From contig JAKZAP010000018.1 of the NCBI GenBank assembly GCA_023053575.1, positions 13,358,202 through 13,422,201 on the forward strand: a DNA stretch of 64,000 nucleotides, written 5' to 3'. The notes below the pieces were generated by a model. It was not told the origin of the DNA. It did not search any database and was given only the letters and a program-made list of their open reading frames with translations. This DNA comes from Branchinecta lynchi (taxonomy: Eukaryota > Arthropoda > Branchiopoda > Anostraca > Branchinectidae). Position 1 is the stretch's first letter; every line of letters begins with the position of its first letter. This document shows positions 34,201 through 45,307 of the stretch, in pieces. A program made the translations under genes and the position numbers.

Positions 34201-37200
34201 GTCAGTTGTCTCGAGCAGACAACATTGGAGACCAACCGAAAACGCGACTTCCGCCCTCGGCATTCTTTGGTTGCGTTCCAAAAAGGTTTCTGCGAGTTAT
34301 GATGGTAAGAAGAGGAGACACCTATTTTTGGTAGTTACTACTCTCTGGAATGAATATACTAATCAATCAATCAATCAAGATATTTTCCAAATAGCTTAAA
34401 GCTAGAAGAGGAATAAAAGATAAGATAAGATTTATTTCCGGAAAAGCACAAAGGGCCATGGAAACAAGAAAACAACACAAAAACGAAACCATAGCCGCAA
34501 CCACTATTTACAAAAAACTTTCCCTGTGAATCATGGCTACCTTTAGGAATCTTCCCAAATTTCTTATATCTCTAAAACTTCTACTTTTCAAAATTTGTAT
34601 AAACCTTTCCTCCCCCCAAATCATTTCCCCAAATATTTCCTTCCTCAGGTCTTTTAACTCCTGACACTCACACATTAAATGGAATAGACATTCATTAATT
34701 TTACCACACATCGGACAGAAGTAAGGACCACGGAGCACTCTAACCTATTTATTAAATAATGACAGCGCGGACAGACGTCACCATTCGGACGAGAGTTCTG
34801 GCTGAACTACTATCGCTTATGGTTTGTTAAGAGGATGGGCGAGTGGTCTCTTTTGTAATACCATTGTTGAGAGGATGGAGTTGGGGTGATTTAGTAGTCG
34901 ATTTTTAAAATAACATTTCTGTCTATCTATCTCTGTGGAACAAAAATGAGTAGAGGGAGGAGCTAATTTTCTTATCACGTCGGACGTTGCATTATCGGAA
35001 GTTTCATAACAGGTAACACAAGGATACTCATATATAGCGCTTGGGATGTTATCTTTTATGATTTGGCAGATGTTATACATTTAACGTTATGCATAGCAAA
35101 AATTGCCAAGAAGAGCCGAACACCGCCGAAAAAGCATCTGCCGACTTTACCGATATCGTGATGATGAACAGAAAAGTCAGGAGATATTTTTCCGAAGGTC
35201 TTTCAGCTTTAATTATATGCATAACATTCAGTCATACGTTACAAAATCAATAGCTAACGTCCTAAGTATTGTCTGTTGAAACTGCATATCTTTGTGTTTT
35301 CCGTTATAAGACTTCTGACGGTGTGGAACGAAAATAATAACAGAATCATAACGACCGTAACTGATAATAACTAGGTGGAACGCTAACTTTTTCTCTTGAA
35401 GAGCGAATTATGGTAAAATCAAGGCCGAGCCTCCAACCGACTAAACGCAGCCCTACGTGGATATTTAATAATCAGCATCGTGGCATAGCCAACCAACTGA
35501 GAACGCAGTATTTGCAGGCCTGCAACTGTTGGCATGGATAACGATTTAAGATAATTTGAAGTTTAACCGAATGGGCTGAGATCTGACAGTCTAGTTACAC
35601 TTCACTTATTTACTTAAAGCACAACTCTTACTAGAAATAATCTTTTCCCAATACAATGGATCAGAAAAAACCTTTTCGAAGATAACATTACTTTCCACGT
35701 GAAAATAGCGATTCTCTTGTTAGCGCTTGACGATTATCTGCAGCCTTCCTGCTCTCCGACGCGGCGGCTGGGGGCAAAAGATTTGAAAACTGAACGTGCC
35801 TTGGTTAAAAAGTGGGAAAACTAAGCAAACAAAAGAAGCAATAAACAGAAGATTATCACATCCTTATTTGTGAAAGAGTTGTCAGCGGACAATAAAGATT
35901 CCGGCAAACTTTTCGTTGATTGACGGGAAAACCCGGCAAGGCCGAAAAAGCGCTAAAAATTCGTAGTTACGAAACGAAACAATGGAGAAAGGTGGGGATT
36001 TTAGAAGCTTATAATTCCATATGGAAGCTAAGTATATTATAAAAGGTAGAATAAGCAAGAGGGGTCCTTTAATAGGCCCGAAAACCCGCTAAAAATGCGT
36101 TACTTCATTTGTCCGCTATCCAGAGATAATCGGTTTCATCGAATGAATTTATGCTTTCGGGTTTGCGGTACTTCTATGTGCTTGTTGCTCTATGCTTGAA
36201 ATATTCAGCAAGTAAAAAGGGAAGCTATTGACGAAAAATAACACAAAAAGACGTATCTTATCATCACTTTCCTACTTCATACACAGGAGTTGCTTCCTCC
36301 AATTTTCAGAGGTTAACGTCCGTCACACATGGAAATGCAGGCTTTTGTTGAAATTCACATTCTCCGTGTCTGGATGAATTTTGGGTTGTCGTGCAAGCAG
36401 CGCACATTCTGAACGTTGTTACTAGAGACCCGGGTGAGCAAATACAAAATTCCTTAGATCAGTCACAGTAATTCATTGTATTTGGATATGTAACAATAAT
36501 CTGTGTTTTCAGTTAAACTTTAAGGGAGACGCATGGGAGGAATCAGTGCACTGGTGTAATAACATTTCGAGTTTCTTTGCAGCTCGTGACATTGTGATAG
36601 ACCGATTACAGACTATCTGTCAACTGGAGAAGATCGACGCCGACAGCGCAGGCTTAGATGCACTAGTGGAGATAGCCGAAGGAGACATGAGACGCACGAT
36701 TACCTATTTGCAATCTGTAGCCACTTTGAAGATGGGAGACACCGTAACGGTTAAGGACATTGATGAAATTACAGGGGTATGTCAGATTGGTCTCTTTTGT
36801 TCTTTCGGTTCGAACTGTCCAAAAATTACGGGTTGACATTCTACTAGATGAATCTTCGTCCCACTAAATAGATTGATATAGAATTATCTTTTGTTCCTAA
36901 ATCGTGGACAAGCCAAATAAGCCTATAGTGTCAACGAAGGGTTTTTCTCAACTTCCTGAAAACTAAGCTGTATGCTAGGCTATCGATTTTTTTGAAGGCC
37001 ACACTAGCGAGGAGAGAGTCTTAATATCCTAGAAATAGCTACTAAGTTCCAACAAACGGTATACTTACTACACAAACCGTTACAACCCTCTAGAAACAGT
37101 TTCCAGAGGTACCTTTTTTTATCGAAAAATAAAAATGGAAGGGACTTAAACACCCTCAATTATGACTGTAGATTCTGAGTCTGTATACAAAATAGTTATT

Positions 37201-40200
37201 CGTTTGGTTGACCACTTTGGTCAGAAGTAGCCTATCATATTTTCTGAAGTAGGCCTACACTGTAAAAAGATTCTCAGTATAAAGATTAAAGTTAACTGCA
37301 GTATTTGCTACTCAGATTCATCTTATCTCTATTTGGTATTAAACTTATCGGCACAGAGATAAGAATAATCCGAGTAGCAAATACTGCAGTTAACTTTAAT
37401 TTGTATACGGAAAACACTTTTTACAGTGGACTCCTACTGCAATTATAAGTTTTAATTTTTCCTCATAAGATTTCGCCTCATTCTAATTTTTGGCCCTTTA
37501 TTTTTAAAAACAATAGTCGAGGGGACTTAAAAAATCGGACCATGTAGTGTTTCTCCAACGCACCAATGCTGTGAGATGTGGATCTGTATACGAAATAGTT
37601 GTTTGCTTGGTTGACCATTTTGGTCAAAAGTACCATTTTTTCTGAAATACTGCAATTATACGTTTGAATTGTTCATCCTAAGATGTTGTCTCGTACTTAG
37701 GCATGGGCACTGTTCCTGTTTTCTGTTTGTGTTTTTTTCCTCCTGTTTTACTGTTTCCTGTTTCAGGACCCGCAAATAAACAGAACAGCTGTTTTGAAGC
37801 CAGCTGTTTTTTTTTCTCACCTGTTCTCTTCCGTTTTGGTGTGTCCTGTTTTCCCCTGTTCCTGTTTTTTTTTTACCTGTTTAAACAGCCAATTCTGTTT
37901 TATTGGGCGATCCACCTTATCAGTAGGCTACAACAAATCTTTCATCTCAAGATTTTCCTTTAGAAATGCCACGTTAAAAAAAAGGCCAATTTGTCAACCT
38001 TACCAGTACCCATGCGGAATGTCGATGCGATGACGGCTACAAAAAGTACTAAGCAAGAATCAAGCAATAGAAGGAGCTAAATAAGCTTATTTATTAGAAA
38101 TTGTGAAAAAATGGGAACTTTAGATACCGTAAATATTTATTCAGCCCGAGCTGATCGCGAGTAACATGTGTAACATTCTTTGGGTCCAATTTGAACAAAG
38201 GAGCAAGCGCTGAAACGTGGAGTGTAAAAGTAAAACCTGTACTAAATAACCAATCGCCTTGACTTTCAATTCATTGGTTCATCTGGGCCCAGTTGCCAGC
38301 GTTTGGATGGGGGGGGGGGGCGTATTCCCAACAGATACACCTACACCCCAATAACAACACGTATTCTGAATCTCACCTTGACACCAGTCATGGCTCGCAA
38401 GTCTGCGCAGTGGGCCCATCCCACTTGCCCCTGAACCGGAAGGATGAGGGGGGGGGGGGGGGGGGGCTAAAAAAAAACTCATATGGACAATGATAAGACA
38501 CATTCCAGATTTTACCATAGTACCTACCAGTCATGTTTCGCAAGTTTGCGAATTTGGTTACATAATTTACTCTAGGCAATCCAGGCCCAGTTGTGCATAA
38601 TTCGCAAAACGATGGTAAACCTTTAAAGGAAACAGTAGTCACTGGGGGAATTGGGACCCATTGCCGTTGATCCGAGAGTCTATAGGGTGTGGAATCCCCG
38701 AAAGGCACAAGTGCACCAAGTTTCAACTTAATATCTGTCATGGTTCACGAGACAAGAATGACAAAAAAAAAAACGGTGAAAATGGAAAACCGGCTATTGC
38801 GGCCGCAAGAGTGGATTATTCATAAATGAACTCTCCACTAAAACCGAGCATGTGATCACCAAGAAAGGCTCACATGCGTAATATCTGTGCGGCGCAGTTA
38901 AATGTGATGAAGTAACAAGACCAAAGGTATCTATGGGATCCTAAAAATCTAACATTTGATTCACAAAATTGGGTCATGTTCGCCATTCAGTCTTTGTCAG
39001 ATTCCTTGAATATTTTTAATGTTAAAATAAAGTTCAAAAATGGATTCGGCATGTCTACTTTGCAGAATGTCTACTTACAGAATCTCTAATCGATTTCAGA
39101 AACAGCTTTGAGCTTCAACCAAATTTCCAGTCTCAGCCGAATTCGTGATGAACCATTTGTCCAGCAAGAGAACTAAGTTCAGATATGGATTCAGCTGACT
39201 TCCTTACCCCCTATCTTATTGGTTTATAAAAAATGCATGTTTTTACCGTAAATTCAAAACTCAAATGCACGTAAACGTAAATTCAAAACTCTGCCTCTAA
39301 AAATGGGACGAAAGGACCCATCTATGAACTTGACCTGTACTTTACGAGTGAATCATCATTGAACAACATCCTCGCTTGCACAATATATTTCCTCGTTCGA
39401 ACATTATATATCAAACCCCTTCGACATTCGATTACCCTACATCTCTCCGACGTTCATAGAATAAACAAGTGCATGTTGTCATCCACGCACGCAGAGCTAT
39501 ACAAGGCTGAGATTAAAGGGGCAAGGACAGCTATAGCCGAAAACTGGTCGACAAATTTTGTGTCTTTGACCGGATTCCGGGGGACTACTTGTCCGGCAAA
39601 AAAATAACTTTCATATTCTGGTTCAGCTATCTCAATAGCTTTTAAAAATATTTGCTTACCCCTTAATTTGAAACCCCTTCCCCAACCCTAAATTTGGGCT
39701 GCAGAGCCCATCTACGAACTTGACCTTACCCTTGACCCAAAGAATCCTCACACCAAGTTTCATCAAAATATCTCATTCCCTTCGAGAGTTATCGTGCTCA
39801 CAGACAGACGGACAACTTTCGCGATGTCGTAGGTATCCCTCCACTTACGTCTTGGGATCCCAAAAAGGCTGAAACTAGCTCAGTGACATAACAACATCCG
39901 TACCGGTTCATGACGTAAACACGCAATCAGGTTCGATCGTTCGCGGCTTGGATTCCTGACAAGATTTTTGGCACAGCATAAGTTCCATGCGGAAAAGTTG
40001 AGATTTGTTCAACTTTTCAAGAAAGTGAACCTTCATTTCATGGATCTTCGCAGAATAGTAGACCCCATTCAGTCTAGCCCGCAGTTTCTCAAATCTCTGC
40101 CGTTTTGAGCCTAGTATGACTTATATAAAAAAAAAAAAATCGAGGAAAACAAAAGAAACCACCGAGGAAAAGCTATTCGGCATTCCGACTGAACAACGCT

Positions 40201-43200
40201 TTCCTCGCGACCCACCCCTCACAGAAAAAATAACCATCATCACCAACCACTATCACGAAGTGAAGCTTGCTTAACTTTGAGTTTGTATGATCCATAAACT
40301 TATTTACAATCACTATGACAAACAATCCAAATGAAAAGGTATGCGAAAAGTTGTTGTTAAGACAAACGAAACTTCCATGGCTCAATTTCGATCGGGAGAA
40401 ATTGCAATCCATTGGTATAGGCAGCTTGAATTCTGGACCAGGATATTTTTTGTATAAAAAAAAAAAAAAACTCGGAAGGCAGACATCTGTGCGGTGCCAA
40501 GAAGACCTATTTAAGATACTTCTTGGTACAGGACAAACAATAGGTGAACTTCACTAAAAATAACTATCAAAATACGGGAAATCAAATAACAATAAAAACA
40601 CCTGTTTTAAACGGCTCTTTCTGTTTTTATTTGCCTATTTAACAGCTCTTTTTGTTTTCCAAGTATCATTTCTGTTAAAACAGAACAGGACCTGTTTTCA
40701 AGTTTCCTGTTTTCTTTCTGTTTCTGTTCTTATGTGACCTGTTTCTGCCTGTTCCTGTTTGAATGAAAAACGGAACAGTGCCCATGCCTACTCTTACTTA
40801 GTTCTCTTCTCTTTGTTCGCGAAAAATAATATTCGAGGGAGACTTAAAACCACTTCCTATTTAGTATTTCATTGAAGTAGCTATTTTGTTGGTTGGAGAA
40901 CGTAAGTGAAATAGTTATTTGCTTGGTTGACCACTTTAATCGAAGAAATCGTATATTTTTTAATAATGCAGTTATTAAATGTAGTCTTCGCCCTAATAGC
41001 TACCAAGTTGTCCCGACATAAGCCAGTTGTCCAGATCAGTATCAACCCCATACACACACCCTAAGTATGCCTCATTTGCATATATTTATCATTTCAGCGC
41101 ATACCGAACAAATATTTGGATCGTTTATTCGAAGTCTGTGCAACAGCGTCTTTCGATAAGCTCCAGCGATTCATTGATGATTTCTCATGCGAAGGCTATT
41201 CGGTGTCTCAGGTAAGCCTCGGCCCCTAGTCTGCATGTATTTAAAAAAATGCACTTCTGCACTGTAAGAAGCTTCACAACAATGATGCGCAATATACACA
41301 GATCTGACATAACACACTATCTAAGCCTCGTTTTTGTTGCATGCTGCAGGTCCACTTCTCGGTCGATTCCGGACTGATTCTTTCTACATCCGTTTTTGCA
41401 CTGCAGCGCTTCCGAGGAAGGCGGCAGCGCTTCTTGAGAATCACGGACTTGCTCCCCGACCAAGTCCGTGCTTCCCTGCAAGATGCTGCAGCGCTGCCGC
41501 TTCAGCCAAGAAGAAAGTGAATCCAAAAACGCATATTATGAAAAAGCAAAGAAGTGCTGCAGCAGCGATGCGGCAGCGCTATTGCAACAAAAACGAGACT
41601 CTAGTGACGTTACAGAATATTGCTGTTGTGATTTCTTAAAGAACCGTCTTACCTATATTGCAGATTCGCTCTACCTCTCTACCAGTCCGTCTATTCTCAT
41701 TTCCGAGATTTAGGACTTGGTATGCCATTTCTATCCAGATTCCGGAATGTGGAAGGTTGTCATGAGGCAACGCGTTTAGGGGACAAGATGATGCAAATGG
41801 AAGGGGTATGGGGAAAGGCAAAGTGATTAGGAGGCAAAAAATTGATTGTATCCAGAAGAGTTGGCTTGGCTGTTAGGAAGACCCAGACATATGGTAGTCT
41901 GGAAGGCGAAGCCTCGCTTAAGTTATGAACATAAAAGAGAAGCTTTGAAAATGAAGGGTAAAATCAAAGTCACATCATCAGGGAAGCTCGCACCTTTTTT
42001 CTGCTGCTAAGAGCTTGTTCCACCCTACTTACCGTAGTTACTACGCATTACGTCATGAATTCTGGCTTTTTGGCGTCAAGGCTGGATCGCATTTTTCTAT
42101 TTCTAGCAAAATGTCGTGCCGCGGGCTAATCCAGCCAATCACGTTACAGAGATCCATAGTTACTACGCTCCGTTAACGCTAAATAGTTGCCATTAGTTAC
42201 TATTGCGAGAAGGTTGGAACGGTTAGCGTGGTAACTTTTCACGTCGATGATGATGATGACTATTGGAGGACTTATATGGACCGAACCGCATGCTGGCTCT
42301 GGACTGGAAACAAGGAGAATCGGTCATCGCGGACGATCGGGATTTTTCTACAGAATTGAGGCAGGTTTCCACTGGGTGGTTAGTCCGCTGCGTCAAACGC
42401 CAGTACGCTTCCTACCGTGCCAGGAGTTTCATCACATTTTCACAGGGATGTGCAATGTCAACTGCTATGACATAATACATTATGACATTAACACATGATA
42501 AAACATTATGAATGTTGATGATATGGTGATGACCATTGGAGGCTGCCCCCACCCCCATTTTAGCCAAATGGGAGGAGAAGAGGTTGCTGGGCCACACATT
42601 CAAGAAAAAGAAGTCGTTTTAAGATCAGGCAGATCTCAAGAAAGAGATTTTTTCTTTTAGCTCCAGCTTCAAGTGTACGATAGAATTGTTGACAGTAGTG
42701 AACTGTCAGACAAACAGAAAGGAATGATTTGTGAGCGTCTTGCGGTGAGTCTTTCTATAGTCTTCGTTTTTTCTATTTAATTTTAAAGAATGTCAGACCA
42801 TCTTATCCACCTCTCTTTTACTTTTCGGAATCCCTGATCACGTGAGTCAACTGCCTTTCAAGGGCCATTCTGGCGTTCTCAGGGATTTGCTTTTCGAAAG
42901 CAGAACTAAAAGTTGCCTCCCGCAGTAATTCACGGGAAGTGGTTCCGGCTATACTGCTTTCCAAGATCAATTCCACTCACACCGTGGATTCGCTTTCTAG
43001 AACAGCGGAGCGCTAAAACAGCGCTGGAAAGTGAAGCGAATATTATTCGAAGCCGCGAAAGCAACCGGCACATAAAATAGCGAAGCTTATTAGTTTTTAC
43101 AAAATAGTGAACCCTTTGCGCTTCCAAATTCCTGAAGTAAAATACAGTCACGTAGGAAGCGAGTTTTGAACGCAACAGGATTTTAGAATCCATGCAGGAA

Positions 43201-43641
43201 ACCCGGTCAGTATGTTCAATTAAGGCCTGAAGAGGTTTACAAATCAGGAACGCAAGGTTCGTGCGTTGTGCTCACGTATGGTCCCAGTTGCGACTGCTCT
43301 TGTTAACCAGACAAAGGGGAAATTTGTGTAGTTATAGTTATAGCCATTTGTATAGTTATTTTGAGTCCGTTTCTTTCTTTCTTTTTGCTTGTCTAATCCA
43401 CTTGCCTTCTCTTGTGGAATTGTGGGTTACAAAAAATGTGGATTGTAATTCTTATGGCTTCATACAGCGTCGGATATCAGGTTTCCACTGATATTATTTC
43501 GTATTTTATGCAAGTTTCTTATCTGTGTGTTGTTTTTTTTTGCAGTTGAGTGACTATCGTTTGGCTGATGGAGCAGATGAATATTTGCAAATGTTGGATT
43601 TGGGTTGTGTCATTATGAAAGCACTTTGCCAAAACCCATGA
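22155..43641 (+). CDS. RFC4: Replication factor C subunit 4, 8 exons, 356 aa, complete
   Basis: Exons: 22155-22264, 29165-29341, 30774-30872, 32399-32595, 36583-36776, 41098-41211, 42661-42744, 43546-43641. They join into 1071 nt with matching phases. RFC4 is an AAA+ ATPase of the clamp loader that opens PCNA and loads it at primer-template junctions. Visible motifs: 'PWVEKYRPK' at the N terminus, Walker A GPPGTGKT (71-78), Walker B IIILDEAD (138-145), the arginine-finger motif SRC (184-186) and the C-terminal collar helix '[10 protein letters not shown]'. The length is close to human RFC4 (363), and the start 'MEAFLKTGK' matches human 'MQAFLKG'. Intron 1 is 6.9 kb, mostly nested transposons. 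No key residue is missing. Confidence 0.97.
22905..23270. repeat. Three tandem units of about 150 bp in the inner element
   Basis: GTGTTTTTxCGACTxCGGCxATCCTTGCCC occurs at about 22910, 23054 and 23209, each followed by TCG-rich text and GCCGTCGAAGTTCACCG. The right arm has only one copy (inverted, near 26230). Confidence 0.85.
24055..24115 (+). mobile_element. LINE 3' end with poly(A) tail
   Basis: TTTTCTAGCTTTTAGCTATT...GATTGATTTAAG followed by about 19 A. The same text occurs reversed at 49878-49940 behind a poly(T), so this is a shared 3' terminus of one retroelement family. It lies inside the inner element's loop. Confidence 0.75.
24116..26189. other. Loop of the inner element, no gene recognised
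   Basis: Non-repetitive within the window apart from G/C homopolymers (24636-24649, 25318-25330). The ORFs here are short and have no recognisable motif. I found no transposase signature. Confidence 0.5.
27923..28249. mobile_element. CAGTCTAG-family element, about 311 bp, in a G-rich target
   Basis: Left end CACTCTAGCATACTAACCC at 27931 (worn TIR), right end AGTGTACTAGACTG at 28241. Arms with GTCTAGCACC motifs. GGAGGGGG-like octamers on both sides. In RFC4 intron 1. Confidence 0.8.
28250..29164. other. Rest of RFC4 intron 1
   Basis: T/A-rich, with poly-C at about 28442-28451. The short frame at 28277-28636 is low-complexity Lys/Phe-rich. I see nothing I would call a gene or an element. Confidence 0.5.
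29165..29341 (+). CDS. RFC4: RFC4 exon 2 (residues 37-96, Walker A)
   Basis: The acceptor is CATTTTAG and the donor GAGAG|GTGATG. It encodes '[16 protein letters not shown]' to 'LFGDIYKE' with Walker [11 protein letters not shown] in the middle. It completes Tyr37 and ends with two bases of Arg96. Confidence 0.97.
29342..30773. other. RFC4 intron 2
   Basis: 1.4 kb. Contains a few frames of about 70-106 codons on both strands without domains or splice context. No repeat family shared with other parts of the window is evident. Confidence 0.5.
30774..30872 (+). CDS. RFC4: RFC4 exon 3 (residues 96-129)
   Basis: The acceptor is GTTTCTAG and the donor CCTGA|GTAAGT. It encodes '[20 protein letters not shown]' and '[13 protein letters not shown]', one of the most conserved stretches of RFC small subunits. 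It is too short to stand out as an ORF. Confidence 0.96.
31340..31470 (+). repeat. SINE-like repeat (GAAGAGGACCC...GCCAAGAAGGGCC)
   Basis: Shares AGCCTGAAGAGGACC, TGCCAAGAAGGGCC and ATATGATTCGCAGCT with 52170-52285, and its core with 63790-63850. Inverted parts occur near 60790-60850. Confidence 0.65.
31504..32053. mobile_element. MITE with TTAA target duplication, 542 bp
   Basis: TTAA|GGCCCATTCACAACGGG at 31504-31507 and TTGTGAATGGGCC|TTAA at 32050-32053. Inner arms GTACCAGCTAGT and complement. TTAA duplications are typical of piggyBac-type elements. It lies in RFC4 intron 3, within LINE remnants. Confidence 0.9.
32054..32235 (+). pseudogene. C-terminal end of a LINE reverse transcriptase ORF, decayed
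   Basis: Reads '[20 protein letters not shown]' then '[14 protein letters not shown]', the usual end of animal CR1/RTE-like ORF2. A stop precedes it where Trp is expected. '[14 protein letters not shown]' before the TTAA element (about 31460-31505) may be from the same protein, with about 100 residues missing. Confidence 0.7.
32399..32595 (+). CDS. RFC4: RFC4 exon 4 (residues 129-195, Walker B and SRC motif)
   Basis: The acceptor is CGTTTCAG and the donor CTGT|GTAAGT. It encodes '[15 protein letters not shown]', '[11 protein letters not shown]' and '[15 protein letters not shown]'. It ends with one base of Ser195. A transposon with an 8-bp duplication is inserted 12 bp into the following intron, leaving GTAAGT intact. 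Confidence 0.97.
32600..32968. mobile_element. CAGAGC-family element, 353 bp, perfect 8-bp TSD GTTCAAAG
   Basis: The element is 32608-32960: CAGAGCAAAATAACACTA and its complement. GTTCAAAG is on both sides (32600-32607, 32961-32968). hAT-like by TIR and duplication length. The left duplication overlaps the RFC4 exon 4 donor (GTAA-GTTCAAAG). A relative is at 59351-59612. Confidence 0.92.
33040..33480 (+). repeat. Dispersed repeat, inverted copy of 7230-7740
   Basis: Matches the other copy over ACGACCATGCGGAGTCGAATA, GGAGCTACxTxGAACA and GCATGGGACCAAAGACGAAG. The open frame 33241-33480 falls inside and is not a gene. Confidence 0.7.
33481..34400. other. Part of RFC4 intron 4, no recognised feature
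   Basis: No shared repeat or domain seen. Ends at an ATCA/AATCA run next to the LINE fragment. Confidence 0.45.
34410..34740 (-). pseudogene. LINE ORF2 C-terminal fragment with zinc-knuckle motif, minus strand
   Basis: Encodes '[20 protein letters not shown]', i.e. C-x2-C...H-x3-C, then a basic helix. This is typical of the C terminus of Jockey/I/R1-like LINEs. The 3' end toward 34410 is A-rich in sense orientation. A worn relative is near 56065-56165. Confidence 0.75.
34741..36582. other. Rest of RFC4 intron 4
   Basis: 34825-34880 resembles 54400-54450 (GAGAGGATGGGCGA and TAATAC landmarks), so it includes part of another dispersed repeat. The remainder is unrecognised. Confidence 0.45.
36583..36776 (+). 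CDS. RFC4: RFC4 exon 5 (residues 195-259)
   Basis: The acceptor is CTTTGCAG and the donor ACAGGG|GTATGT. It encodes '[18 protein letters not shown]', '[16 protein letters not shown]' and 'KDIDEITG', which is the lid region of the AAA+ module. Confidence 0.95.
37258..37428. mobile_element. Hairpin MITE, CACTGTAAAAA family, copy 2
   Basis: 171 bp, CACTGTAAAAAGATTCTC...CTTTTTACAGTG, with AAGTTAACTGCAGTATTTGC and complement. TA on the left side only. In RFC4 intron 5. Confidence 0.88.
37690..40798. mobile_element. hAT-like element, 3093 bp, 8-bp TSD CTCGTACT/CTCTTACT
   Basis: The element is 37698-40790. TIR TAGGCATGGGCACTGTTCC with complement GGAACAGTGCCCATGCCTA. Subterminal regions are packed with CCTGTTT/AAACAGG motifs on both sides. 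The octamers match 7/8. A composite repeat (38913-39865) is nested inside. No transposase frame recognised. Confidence 0.88.
38913..39865 (+). repeat. Composite repeat copy f (GGGATCCC family), nested in the 3.1 kb element
   Basis: AACAAGACCAAAGGTATCTA at the start, ACAGACAGACGGACAAC and CACTTACGTCTTGGGATCCC at the end. 39200-39540 contains divergent sequence not seen in other copies. Confidence 0.8.
41098..41211 (+). CDS. RFC4: RFC4 exon 6 (residues 260-297)
   Basis: The acceptor is CATTTCAG and the donor CTCAG|GTAAGC, phase 0 at both ends. It encodes '[20 protein letters not shown]' and '[18 protein letters not shown]', aligned with the start of the human RFC4 C-terminal collar domain. Confidence 0.93.
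41326..41603. mobile_element. Hairpin element with CTCGTTTTTGTTGCA ends
   Basis: Left CTCGTTTTTGTTGCATGCTG, right complement. Internal stem CACGGACTTG...CAAGTCCGTG and many AGCGCT palindromes. Single copy in the window; no clear duplication. In RFC4 intron 6, 115 bp after exon 6. Confidence 0.7.
42008..42242. mobile_element. GTTCCACCCT MITE, unsplit copy
   Basis: TTGTTCCACCCTACTTACCG...GGTTGGAACGGTTAGCGTGG. Collinear with 20194-21189 minus the nested element. In RFC4 intron 6. Confidence 0.75.
42661..42744 (+). CDS. RFC4: RFC4 exon 7 (residues 298-325)
   Basis: The acceptor is TTCTTTTAG and the donor TTGCG|GTGAGT, phase 0. It encodes 28 residues '[10 protein letters not shown]' to '[13 protein letters not shown]', matching human 'LSDKQKSIITEKLA'. 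It is too short to appear as a standalone ORF. Confidence 0.94.
42745..43545. other. RFC4 intron 7
   Basis: No repeat family or element ends recognised. Short frames only. Confidence 0.5.
43546..43641 (+). CDS. RFC4: RFC4 exon 8 (residues 326-356 and stop)
   Basis: The acceptor is TTTTTTTGCAG. It encodes '[16 protein letters not shown]' and ends '...KALCQNP' with TGA at 43639-43641, as in human '...QQLSQNC'. A polyadenylation signal follows 30 bp later. Confidence 0.95.
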   Translation: MSDYRLADGADEYLQMLDLGCVIMKALCQNP

Positions 43642-43670
43642 TTTTTTACTTCACTTTTTGTACTTCAATT

Positions 43671-43676
43671 AATAAA
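43671..43676 (+). terminator. Polyadenylation signal of RFC4
   Basis: AATAAA lies 30 bp after the RFC4 stop, within AATTAATAAAGC. A second near-match (AATAAAA) follows about 10 bp later. This position fits a short 3' UTR. Confidence 0.75.
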
Positions 43677-45307
43677 GCATAATAAAATTAAACAAATATC
43701 TAGGAAATTAGTCGCTTAGTCACATGTACTCATCCTCTGGAGCTTGCTGCCGGACGCAGTAAACATTAGTGTAGAAGGACAAGGTACCTCACGCAGAATT
43801 ACCTTATTTAAAGGACCCCTCGCACTATTTACTCTTCAACTTACAGTATTTTAAAATATTTGAATACTTTACAACAAGGCTGTGCTTTCAACGAATAACC
43901 CACGGTTTTGGCTGTTTTAAGCTTTTTCCGAGACGCGTTGACTTGTAGAGAAACAGGGAAACAGTTTACATAACCGTTTAACTTCTCGCAGACAACTGTC
44001 AACAGGGTGGTACACATCGAAGGTAGCACAACACGGCAAGTGAGAAAATCAGCGTGGTTTTGTTAGAGGTGTTAGAATGTACTGTACGAAATTGGAGTCT
44101 CCGGGTTTAGAAATATATGGAGTGATTATGGAAGTAGGTTACGTTAGTATTATAAGCAAGACAGGTCCTTTAAAGGTTTACACATAGAGCTGAAATAAGA
44201 AAACCTAGTTAAGAATTATTTATTGAAAACCCGATAAAAATGTGTTAGTCCGTTGCTCTGCTATTCCTAAATAACGATTTGTTACTTGTCTGAAAGATGT
44301 TTCACAGTAGTGGTAGTATCGGTATAGTATTAGGATAGGTTTGGTAAAAAAGAAAAAAAAAATGATCTGTATAGTATTAGTATAGGTTTGGTGAAAAAGA
44401 AAAAAAAATGATAGTTCTGGGATTTGATTGAACTTAAATGTCATCCAAGCATATAGCAGCGTCTTTGATTTTCGGTCGTTCGTCATTTTACCGAAGGAAA
44501 AAATACGTCCTCGATGAAATTCAAACAGCGCGGTCTGACTGAGTTTGTTTTGTCGGGACGGCCTCGATTTCAACCTCACTTCGGGAGGCGATACTAAAAA
44601 AAATCCCCCAACCCAGTCAAAATAAGTCAGTTTGTTAATATACAAGATACAAAAGTAAACTGGCTTTCCAGTTAAAATAGCGCCTTTTCTTTAAAGCGCC
44701 TAGCAAAAATATTCTTGGGATTTAACAAAGTTGTCGTTATCAACCCGTTAGTATTGCTCAAAGTAATAGCAAGAAAATAAGTTTGAGACGCTAACGCTTG
44801 CGTTGCGTCATGTTGTCCTTGTGGACAGAATTTGTTTGTGTTAAGACGCTTGTTTCTGCGTTTTATATCAAGACCGTTCGTTCAAGCTATTATTTTGCAT
44901 TGAAAAGCACTCTAACGTAGCAAATGCGGCAATACGCATTCCGACACATAATGCCCTTTATTTTACGTGTAGATGCAATACTCTATATGACTAAGTCCAA
45001 AACACGCCAGCGATCCTAAGGAAGAAGGAGTAAGCGTGTCTGTACGACTCAAATTCTGTGTCAGTAGAGTCAATCACCGTGATCTCTGGTAGCAGCTGTG
45101 ACACCACTTCTGCCTTTCTTCCGCTAGATACTCGGAGATTCCGGAGATTTTGCATCGCCAAGGAGAGATAGTCATCAAGAGTATCTGAGTGAACCACTTC
45201 GACTGGTACTATCCCTCGCCTGGAATGCCTGACGCCATCTATCTACTGTCTGGCTTCAGTGATTTATACTAAAAAGATCACTAGGGGACAGGGTGCTGTC
45301 TGAGCAA
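43677..45307. other. Intergenic region RFC4-RNASEH2B
   Basis: The 1.6 kb holds no recognised gene. 44990-45185 resembles 60650-60780 and 61140-61190 (CCTxAGGAAGAAGGAGTA and GGAGATTTTGCATCG landmarks), a dispersed repeat ending about 120 bp before the RNASEH2B start. The promoter must lie here, but no motif is clear. Confidence 0.5.

Noticed and set aside
34817..35080. 87-codon minus-strand frame with several Cys
   Set aside because: Partly shared with the repeat at 54268-54531; no zinc-binding spacing recognised.
37703..38033. Phe/Cys-rich frames resembling membrane proteins
   Set aside because: Produced by CCTGTTT repeats at the end of the 3.1 kb transposon.
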